NCBI RefSeq assembly: GCF_964204865.1
Contig: NC_135252.1
Span: forward strand, 7,151,383-7,215,382
Length of the DNA stretch: 64,000 nucleotides
Source: Styela clava
Lineage: Eukaryota; Chordata; Ascidiacea; Stolidobranchia; Styelidae
Direction of reading: 5' to 3'
Shown: positions 49,901-61,900 of the stretch, in pieces
Position numbering within the stretch: position 1 is the stretch's first letter
How the letters are laid out: every line of letters begins with the position of its first letter
Program-made: the position numbers and the translations under genes
Notes under the pieces: generated by a model
The model's database searches: none
Told to the model about the DNA's origin: nothing
What the model saw: only the letters and a program-made list of their open reading frames with translations

Positions 49901-52900
49901 TTATGCTACTGTATTTAATAAAAAGTTATAAACTATGCTTCGGTTTAATATATAAAAAAAATTAAGACGGCAATACTTTAGAGACTGAGGATATTTTGGC
50001 CATGTGATTGTGAAGAGAAATACACTTCATGAACCTAATGCGATTATTATTGAGAAAGTGTGCAGTGAATAAGAAAAGTAGTGAGAAACAGAAATAAATT
50101 TTACTTTTTATTGAAGTTGACAAATTCTTCTGGTGAATTATTAGAGAGTTGAGTTGCTGTTCTTTCATGCATAGATGTGATTTCATAGAACCTGTTGAAT
50201 AAAATATTTTTTAACTTTTTAAGGTGTTATCAGACTTTTATCATATTATAAAGCTCCATACCCAGTGTCGGTTTTTCACAGCTACCTATACCAAAGAAAT
50301 CCATTTTTTTCGAACTAATTTCTACATTCTGTATACTGGTTATCGGCCAATCAGCCTTAAAATTGCCGGAGTGCATAAAAACAAGCTCACCTATCACATT
50401 GGTGCTTTTGATACTATGTTAATAAAATAAAACTTTTCCTAGTATAAATGTGTCCAGAGTTTAAAAAGTTTGGGAACACCTGGATAAGGAATACAAGCAA
50501 GTCACATTTCAATAAGATATATGTTTCTCTACAACAATGTTTTCCGTTCAGGAAGGAATTTCTCCCCATGTAGGATAGTTACATGTATCGCAAGCTAATG
50601 TTCCGATAAAGATTGAATAAAAAATGCAAATAAATGAGTTTCATGTACAGTAGGGGAAGGATTAGGAGCTTAAAGATAGGCTAAGGAAGGAATGCATCAA
50701 TGTGGGGAACAATTGCTCTACAATTTAAAATGACAAATCCCCTAGCAAAGAAAACAGCCAATTGTTAAAATATAAATTGTGTCTTCAAGTTTTAATTCTA
50801 GGGTTGAACACTCAGCACCTAACAATAGATTCTTGGAGTAAATAAATGTACACAATTTAGTTAATATTGTGCTATGATTGAGAAAATAGTATGAGATTTC
50901 ACATTTATCCCAAGTAAATGGGAGACGAAAATACCATAAAGACATATGTCTATCTAGTTTAATAGTCTTTCAGGAAGATATTATATATAGGTTCTCTCAG
51001 AACTATCGAATGATTCCAGCATGTATGTATGTTGCCTGTTACACTTAACAATCATGACATCTTGAATGACATGACATCTTGTATGATGTCGAATGATGCT
51101 AGCATGCATGTTGTCTGTTATACCTAACACTCATCCTAAAAAATCCTATCCATGTATAATAATTCAGTTGTATTTTTTCAACAATCAGATCGAAAAGATA
51201 TCATATAAAATGACTTACTTCCTTGATTTACTGTGAACAAATAATAAATCATTGTCAGACATTCGAACACTGACACACAAAGACACAAGATCAGAAAGTT
51301 CTCGACATAATTTTTGTTTGGGTTTGATTTCTTCTTCTTCATCTTCTTCTATTCTCTTCCTACTCAATAAAATTCCAGGTCCGATAGAAAATGGTGATTT
51401 TACAGGTGATGGCGGAACCTAAAAATGAGTGTATGAGTTAGTACATCTTCGGAAAAAGTTTTATATTTTTGCACTGAACAAGGCTAAAAACTAAGATTCA
51501 ACAATTTTGCTATCTCTTACATCAGGTGGAAATAAATCGATAATTGGTCTAGAGCAGGTGTATGCAACATTTTGTGTCGGTGGACCATATAACCAACTTC
51601 AGACATATCTAGCTGGGCCACCCAAAAAAATTGCCAAAATCACAGCACCACAAGAAAGACAAGAGAAACGAATGCGACTATCGCTATCCTTCTGATAATA
51701 GAGGCACCGGGCAAAAAGGTGAAAGATTTAACGCAGGGACAAGAGCAAAAATCATTACGTATTTTTACCCATGCGAGTGCCTTTTTAACAAACTGTCAGA
51801 TTGGGATTTATGCTTGATGGGGAAAAAATCAGAGTGTTGACAAGAGCCACACTAAACGGCTTTTGTGGGCCAAGTTGTAGTCACTTGTAGCCTGTGATCC
51901 GTTTGTTGCACACCCCTGTTCTAAAGACTCTAGTACAGTGGTTCTCAACCTTTCATGAACCCCTTCCAAAGACTGTCAAGACTTGTAGTCCTTATGCGAA
52001 AAGCGGTTTCAACGCAACAACTGGGGGCTCAAATGCTACCCAGAAGCTAACTAGTTTCAAGCCCTTGCGTTGTTGTGCTTCTGATAAATTTATTTCTTTA
52101 AAAAATCTTCGTCTTATACCTTTTCATTTATTTCAGCTCCTTCATCTTCACCACTGACTTCACCTTCATCTCCTTCCAAGTCAGGAGGAAGTTTTTTTCC
52201 TTTTATCAAAAATTTATTCTTCAGCGAATCAGGAGAAGGAAGATAGTCTGTATCACTTGTAGGTGGCTGAAAAAAAAGAAACATGAATAAAAAGATGAAT
52301 ATCTACACTAACACACAAACCAGATCAGATCTTCCATATTTACTTAGTCTTGTTATGTTATGTTGAATTTACAAACCGTTTTCTGGTACGTATCGACTTA
52401 ACTGCTTTAATCAAGATCTGGTACTGAAAAATGCACTGTGATACATCTATATATTTCTGTAGCTTTTAGCGTCTAAGTACGTGCCTGTTACTTTTTTGCT
52501 TTACATCGAAGTGAGCATAACTTTGCTTCAAGCAAATTTTCCATACCAAAATATTTCATGGTCTGGAATTGCATTCTAACAAGATTCAAACACATTTGGA
52601 CAGAATTAGACAGTGAACATCTCTGGAAGTAACAATGAAGCTATTTATGTTCAAAAAATTCAGTTTCACAAAATCTGGGAATCTATTATTTCAACTAGAA
52701 AATGTGCTTTTTAGGAATTCAAATTGCCGAAGATTTTGTTTTTCTCTTTTTTTGCAATTTTCGCTGCAACAATAGGCACAAATCATTATTATGATTGATT
52801 GCAGTAGCCTGCAACAAATAACGTTTCTTTAAGTGTCAGTGTCAGTGATACATTGGCTGCAAGGTTACTGTATCAAGGGTCCAAATGGCTATAAATTAGA

Positions 52901-55900
52901 TCAGATGAAGCATAACAGCAAAAATCTTGTGTTGCAAGACACTCAATAAATCAAATCATTCAATAAATCAAGATGGCGGTGATAACCAAACTGTACAACA
53001 GACATTCATAATACCACACTGTACATATACAATAACTATGATAACAAAATGCAGTATTACCGCTGTATATATTTGGTCACCGAGGATAGATTTCAGGACA
53101 GAGGCCATTACTTTTTGTTGCTCTATTGAACAGTGGTTTTCAATGCAGAGTATGACAGGATACGGAGAATTTTTGAAACTGCATTCTTTAATCGCTTCGA
53201 TTGTCTGCTCGAAACTTATGCTGTGAAAAACAAATGTTAAATTTTTGGAAATGAGACTTAAAAGTGATCAGATAAACATATGTAAAGATGTCCAAAATTG
53301 ATAATCTATACTATTTTAATTTTCGGATAGTATCCAATATATTTAAAATTGGGTCATATTTGAGCAAATAAATGTAAATGCATAGAATAGGAGATTCCGA
53401 TGACCCTTCACACTGCTAACTCCTGATTTTAGGGACTTGTATCCACACTGTCACATTCAAAATATTGTATTGATAAGCAAAAAACTATAAAACTTCCAAT
53501 ATGCAAACTAACCTGTTGGATTGTGTATGACCATGCTTTATGACAGGTCTTCCTTCTGGTCCATCCCAACAATCTAATTCAATACATCTGCAGCACCTGA
53601 AACAGTATTGTAGAAATTATATTATGCAGTTTCAAAAATGCCATCAACTTGGTACAACAACAAAACTGACATTTAAATTGAATAAAATAAAAACAGATAA
53701 ATTAATATAATGTGATGAGCTTGGGATCTGTTCAAATTCGAACACCGGCATGATGGCATAGTCTGCTGGGTGCAGGCCAACCTAATGTCAATTTGTCTCA
53801 CCCAGAGAGTATTAAATTGAGGATGCTCCCGAAGCATTAGTACCGAGATGGCGCACAACCTGAACATAGTATGAGTACCAGGTAAGGATTGTTCAGGTTG
53901 TGCGTCCTCTTGGTATGGATACTTCCGGAGCGTCTAATAGAGTAAGCAATGCAGAACCAGAAAGATTCAGTTTATTCCAAAAGTAGTAGCTTCTTATATA
54001 TATATTTATATATATCCCTGAATGCTTGTATTAAGCATTGCTCAGAACGATGGCGCGACATCAATATCATTGAATAAATGAAAACAAAATAACTTGTTCG
54101 TTAAATATCCTATCGGGTTGAAATAAAACTTTTGCTCCAAAAAACACATCAATCTTATTTCATTACCAAAATGCTTTCAGATACAACCGAAATAACTTTT
54201 GGATGAAAGGAACAATTTGGAATATGCCTAATATATTATTACAAAATAGAAATTGGGCAAAAAATCTGATTTGAACCCTATGGCAAGTGTTTAGAATCGT
54301 TAGTTAGAATAGTTTTGTTCAAAAAAAGTTTATTTTTGAGTAGTTTATGTGAAATATATCACCCAAAAAAGTCTTCATTTAATTGCAATAGATTTAAAAT
54401 TTTGACAACCAATCTTTCCTTATATTATATTTCCTGAATTTCCAAACTCATTGATATACATTGACTTCTATGTGATCCTCGTTAAACACGAGTCAATTAA
54501 GAATATATTCAATATTCCAAATATTATTCGGAATTGCAGATTATTTGAATTTGTTCATCCCATATTTTTCATCTAATAATAGATGTTCTTCACTGACCAA
54601 GTTTCTCATATACAAGCATATTGATATGTGCTTGAATAAAATTCACTGTAATCACCAAGGCTAATAGCCTTACTTAAAACTTATACACGAGTGGAGAAAA
54701 GAACAAACGCATGTTTGTTTATCATAAGATGAATGACGATTACTCAGTCATTTCACGTTCAGCTTAAATGACAGGAAGATATTATAGAGGCCACAGGTCA
54801 TAAATATAAACCAACAACATGAAAGAATTTGGACCCATTTAGGTAGTTTAAGGCTTGAGTCAATGGTGTAACAGGAGGTTATGACATAGGAATATAACAT
54901 CATTAAATAGAAGACTTAACCTTTATTGGTAAGATCAGAGTTGGCAAAAATAAAAGTGCTCCCGAAGTATGTGCACCAAGATGGCACACAACCTGAACAT
55001 AGTATGCGTACCAGGTCAGGGTTATCAGGTTGTGCGCTTTATTGGTGCACAAATAAATAACCTGCTATTTCATACGCATTCAAAATAATATTTTTGAAAA
55101 CACAATATTGAATAGTTATTCTGAATAAGATTTAATATTCAAATAAATTACACATGTAATTTTACACAAGTATCAAATTTTGGAAAGAGAGAAAGTTAAG
55201 ATTAAACCTGGTTTGATTGGTTGTAACACGCCAATTGCTTGAAGTGATAATTTGCAAAATGAAACTATTGATAATTATCCATAAACTCAAGAATTTGAGA
55301 TATTGAATTTTGATCTATTCAAATGTTTGATTCGTTTTGGACAACCCTGATTATGATATTATGATGTCACTATCAAACAAATCTAGCTCTCTTCAATCAG
55401 CAATCCTTTTTGTAATGGAAAAAGAATCTGTAGGGATCTCTTATGTAATGGTATCACATTTGATAAAACGAATGACAATCAGTGACATTTCGTCCTCTTT
55501 TAAACAAATTTTTCAAATGAATTTTTCTATATTCTTTTGACAGGTGACAGGTTTATCTATTATTTATTGTCAGATCAAACATGATTTTGACACAAAAATA
55601 ATGTATATTTCATTGTGAAAGGTTTGAATGCAAAATACTGAGTGAGAAACATGATGAATTATTTATCTCGAATCCATGAACTGGGAACAGGCAGAAGCCC
55701 AAAGAAAGCGCTCCTTTCAAACATGATCCATGGATAAGGCAACACTGTAGTCCACTCTATAATAGTGGCTCATACTTGGGTGTGTAATATAAAGGCAAAT
55801 GTAGATTCAACTCAAACTGTAATTTTTATGTTGATCAAGTATTTTGTATTATCGACTGGGGGAATATATATAAATAAGTTTAGGATAATTTTATGTAAAA

Positions 55901-58900
55901 ACAATTATATAGTGCCCAATAGAGTATGTGACCCACATTTTTACATATTACATAAAATATGGAATTTTGAATCCATATCACGAATGATTGACTATATTCT
56001 ACTACCGATATATAAAAATCTATTTCAAATTTTCCTATAAAATCAATTCTATTGACCCAAGATCAATTTCGATGAAATTTTCCAAAAAGCAACAAATTTT
56101 CCATACCTTAACAATGCACGAATGTAGGCACCGACATTGCTCGGACCAGAAAGTTGGTCTTCCATGAGGTAGGTGTTATGAGACGAAGCAATATAATAAT
56201 GTGAGAGAGGTTGAGTCATGTCTTGACAAACCTGCAGGAAGATAGTGACGCTATTAAAGCTTAGATTAGTGGTTTTCAACAGGGGTTCGGGTGCATCCAC
56301 CCGCCAGTCCAGTCGGGGGGTTCAATACTTTATTGACTTTTCTTGGCCTTATACATACAGAAATGATAAAGTTTCCAATGATACTTGAGTGAAGTTCCTC
56401 GCACGTTTGAACAAAGAGATATGACATTATTTGTGAGGGATAACAAAGGTCGCACAGGAGTCAGGACCATTGGAAAATAAGGTTTAATATGTAAGTGTGA
56501 ACTGAAATGCAAGGTTCGAATAAGAAGAAGTGGTAGGAATTAAAAAAAAGGTAAAGAAATGAACACAAAATAAAGAATAGAAGGGATGAGAGAACTTGAA
56601 AAGGGGAGGAGGGTTGGAGAGAGATGAGAAGTAATGAGAAAAAAATGGAAGGAGACAAAATAAGGAATAAGAGTGGAGAAGGTGGGATGGGGCGAAGATG
56701 GCGTAATAAAGAGTGGAGAAAAGAGAAAAGAACAGGAAAACGAGAAAAAAATAAAACTAATTCAAAGCGCCATCACCGCTACATAAAAATGAACTTACTT
56801 TTGCATGGGCAGGATCGAATATATTGCATTCTCGGGACATTAGATATTTGGTAAATCCATCGATACCAAATGCAGGAATTGCTTTCAATTCTAATGAAGG
56901 TTCGTATCGTTCAATCAGGTCCAAACACACCTCTTTCGTAACATCAGTTAGGCCTAAAATCAGAAAATCAAAATTGGAGAAAAATTCCGTCGGAACAGAA
57001 ATGTTGATTATTCAGGAATGTCTCAAAATCAATTAATATTAATGTGTGGAATACTTGAATTGAAAATAATTTCATTTAAAATCTTATCATTTCACAGTGA
57101 TGAGTATGATCATAATCGACCTTCTGAAACCTAAAAGATCACTGATCATCTTATTAATAACTTCCTGCATTTCTTTGTTGAACATGACCCAATTTAGAAT
57201 ATAATCGATATTCTATATCCGGAAATTTTATTTTAGAATATATTCCTAATAATAGATTATTAGGTTTTGGCCTTAACCTAGAGATACTACGAAAATGAAA
57301 ATGAAATTGTAGAAGTGAATGCTATAATAATTATTCAGAAGATTAGATAATGATAACAAAAACACCCAGAGATTGACAAAATCAAATATTTTACAATTTC
57401 AAATACATGCTTAAATAATAAATTAGATTATGGAATGTCAAATAAATATTCTGACTTGTATGATATTCAACACAGAAATTAGCACTATAGGAATACGATC
57501 AGGGATGGCCAATTCGAATAAAGTATTCGAATGTATTCGAATATCTCGTCATTCGAATATCGGAATTCACGTTCATAAGAATATCGGATATTTGTGTGAC
57601 GTCACACATTTTCGACGCCGCTTTCAAGACGTTTCCGTTGAATGAAAACATTCTCGATAGAAACTTGCGCGTGATTGTTTTCATCACTCATCAGCGTAAC
57701 GTGTTATTTAGGCCCGTAAACGCCTTTACGATTGTGTTATTTTATCTAAACCAAAAATTTTCCACTAATTTGTTCCACGATAACGATAACATTTATTTTA
57801 TTTTTGTTCGGCACGGAATTGTGAATCTGGTAAATACGCTCATCGGCGGCGAGTTTCTAAAGACAACGCAACTTTTTGATTGAAAAGCGGCAATTTAAAA
57901 TACTGAAAATAAAACCGTAAACAACATAAGTTTTATTGAAGCCCGCGAAAATTTGAAAAACGCTTTTCTAGGCAGTGAAAATTGCAAAATTTCGTGTGCC
58001 TCTGGCACACATTATGATTGGTCGGCGTTTAGAAACATATCGTCACGAATTGAGGGCGGGATTTGCCTGATTATCCATTACTTTAAATTGCCGTCGAATA
58101 TTTTCGGGTTAACATGATACAAGGTTTGAAACGCGACTTTTTCTCTGGTTGTGAGGATGCATATAATATAATTAATCTAAAGTATATTCAATCAATTTTA
58201 TTGTGATGAAATAAATTTTACTCTGAGATATTTTACTTTGAGCATTTCGATCGAGCGGAGTCACTGTTAACAAGTACATCTAAATATTTGCCGAATTCGC
58301 AAAATACGGATAAAACAATATTTAATCGGACAGTTTACCTCACGTTTTTATTTTTATGGCCGCGGATTGCAATGGTATATAAGAGTGGTGAGGATTTTAT
58401 TTTGTCGACGCAACCGCAGGTTAAATTGAAGACAATTAAATTAATAAGAGCAAGACATTTTAAATATGCCCGTGTCGGTCACGAAATCATCACTTTGCAC
58501 AACAGAAAAATATATATTCGTTGTTATATTATTTGTTGTAAAAGTCGACTCTTTTAACAGGTGGCATAATCGCGGCGATGAATATGTAGTTTAAATTTAC
58601 TGCTAAACTTTATATGTATATTCATTGTATGAAATGAATTATTCTCTACACTTAACAGGATTTTATATAATTATTTGAGATTTTTCTAACGGCGATAACG
58701 AGTTGTCAAGATTGCAAAAATGCGTATTTAAATTAAATACATCAGGCAGTTTATCTCGTAATTTTAGGTCACAGATTGCCGTGGAACGAATAGTAATGTT
58801 TTTTTTGACGTAAGAAGAAGCAACCGCGAGTTATGTTGGACACATTAAATTAATATATATAGATATTTTAGAATCTCGTAGTTGTCATGGATTGAATATT

Positions 58901-61900
58901 TTACAAAACAGAATGATCATTATACGCTGACAAGAAGACGGCTGTTTTAACGAGCGCGGAATCGCGGTTGGCATTACAGGCGGCAATGAGAATTTCCGAT
59001 TTCGAAAATCCTGGCTGCACGCTGGCAGTGGTGGTCATCTATTCTCTACTAATTTATTTCTAACTACAAACACAACAATATGTTACACATAATAACAATA
59101 TGGTTCACATAAATTTATATACAAATATACTGGTAGGTAGTAGAATACTCTAGGCTTAAATATTAGAATTTTCAAAGGCACAATGGATTTTCGATTGTTG
59201 TTGCCAATAAATTTTATTACTCTCAGAAAATATACACAATTATCTGAATACAAGTGGTATTTTTGTCAATAGACTCGACTATTATCGTAATATCATGGTA
59301 CCAATGATAGAAAGCGTTAGACAACTCCTTGGCTATCTTTTCATAGGGTCATTTGTACAAAGTGAATATTTTAATAAACTGACTGTGTCACAAGTTGCTA
59401 TTATTTTTTATTAATAGCTATAAACTATCAATTACTTTGTGTACATATACTGTTGGTCTGTGGCTTCATTCTGATATTTCTATTGAAGCTTATTTCCTAA
59501 TTTACTGGGTTTTAATCAACTAAAACAAAAATGAGTTATTTTCGATTTTAGAATGTATTCGGAATTCCAGATTCGAAAACATTATTTTAGAATGTATTCA
59601 GAATAGTTTGGTATTCGGAAATGGCCATCCCTGAATACGATATTACAGCAAAGAGGAAAAACTAGACATTGTTTTATCGTTTTTCGTTTTTTTGTTATCG
59701 GTTTATTTTAATAAAGTACGATTGTCTGGGGCTAAATGTTCAAAAGGGAGACCCTAGATACCCCTATTCATGTGTATCACCTTGGTCTGATTCCAAAAAC
59801 AGCATTAGATCATCGACTGACAGCCTGTCGTCTTTGCTTGCATGTCTCGCCAACAAAAAGTAGATTTCTGGCCTTGTTGTCACGTCCTGTTAATCAATAA
59901 TATCGTGTAAACATTCAAACTGAAAATAATGTGACCGGCATATATTGCGGTTGTATTGATTTTTCTTAGCCATATATGTGAATTGTAACTAAAATTTTAG
60001 AACATTGCGTAACCATTTAATAGACCTAAATTTAGAATTTCATTAACCTCAGTAAACTCTGACAAAATAATATTTTAATAAAAAACTGATGAATTTTTTA
60101 TTAGAAATTGTTTTCAATTACCCAAGATTTGAAAAAAACACACAAATTTTAATGAAATCTTATGACAGCTTAATTGAATGGTCATATTTAATGAAATATC
60201 AATATAACTTTATTGCTACTTGCATATACTATTCCCATTGAATAGTGCGCATATATAGAATTTCTCTATTTATTATAGATCAGTTAAAAAATGGATTTTT
60301 TTTATTGTTTGGGAAAGTTCCTCTAAAAATGGTTATTTTGGAATTTTTCACTGGCATTCAATGCAATCAATTTTCTAAATTTCCCTGATTACTTTAAAAC
60401 TGCCCTAATATGGAGTTGAAATTCTTAAAAAGATCAGACAAACTTTTCTCCATCTCAACATCCTGATTTGGACGCTTGTAATTAAAAGTTGTAATATTAC
60501 CTTGAACAATTCAACAAATTCATCTTTCGTAAGTCTTGTCCGATCTCTGTCTTTGAATCTTAAAAATTCTGTGAGTTTTTGTTTGATTCGAGTTTCTCTT
60601 ATTCCGTCACTTAATCTCTGAAAAAGGAGACAAAGAAATTGTATGAACAGTAGAAAATATGAACATTTTCCAGAGTAAATCAAATAATTCAACTTGGTTT
60701 TAAATTTAGTTGCAGTAATCAAAAATTAGTGCCAAAAAGACAAATTAGATTTCCTTTAGGTATTTCGAAATTAGGCTCAAAGAGATTGTTATGAAACATG
60801 TAAAACAGTTTGTAGACACAAAATAAAAAAACACTCTCGAATCAGCATAAAAAATTTGGCGAAAGTAAATTATAGGAAGTATTATTCTGGGGTCAAGGGT
60901 CAAAAGAACCAGTCAACTTGTTTTAACACTAAGACTTTGGTCTCAATGATATATAGCAACATTTACAATCCTTTTTATTTTAACTGCAACATCCAAAGTG
61001 AACTGAATGAGATCGGCTGAATATTCACAATTCTCATTCAATTCAACCTCTGTAACATATAATGATTTGTGAATGTTCCCTAATTAGCGGCTAATATAAA
61101 AATAAACTAAATTATTCCATATTCAGGAAATATTATTTCAAAATGTATTCTGAATAATAAATCACTCAGTTTTGGTTGAATTCGCGGTATACCAGTCCCA
61201 TTATGTTGTTGATATTTTAAATATTACATAAGGAAAAGCTGAACTGGTATTTCACAGATTTTATGAACAGCTGCGTCTTCCTACATCATTAGTATGTTTG
61301 CAAGCACAGTAATCACCTAAGTGTTCTGTTTTGCACGTGTGCGCATAAATAATGATCATATTATCAACCTATTACACACATAGGCTTTGAATTCACATAA
61401 GATGACAGATGTTGAAAATGTTGCGATTTTTGAATACTATAATATTATTATAGAATATTTATTATTTAAAATGTCTGCTTGTAATAATTTGAAGAAATAA
61501 TGAGCAGTGCCCGAATAAATTCATCTAATTATAAATGATGTAACAAATATGATTCACTTTTTTTAAATTTGGCATGCAACTTAATGTTTTAACATCAAAC
61601 ATGGTACAGTGAACAGATGCGAATATTCTAAATAAAATAGTCCTGGATTTGTAAAATGTAAAATGATTATTAATAAGATATATCAATCAGCATTTATGAA
61701 ATCTAAATCAACCAGTTGAGCCCGTTTTCAAAATATGACATAGTTATGTTTAAATGAGTCTAAGTTAAGCAGATAAAAATTCTATTTTCAATTATTGTTA
61801 GTGCAACGATCCAGAAGGCATTTGCTTGATGAGTTTCAACAGGATCTTATCAGAGAGTTAGTTAGAACTGATTTTGATTAAATATATGAGTCAACAATAA

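Noticed and set aside
57596-58557. Frames of 95 and 89 codons inside the 2.1-kb hAT element as transposase pieces
   Set aside because: No hAT transposase motif (such as the C-terminal dimerisation region) is visible.
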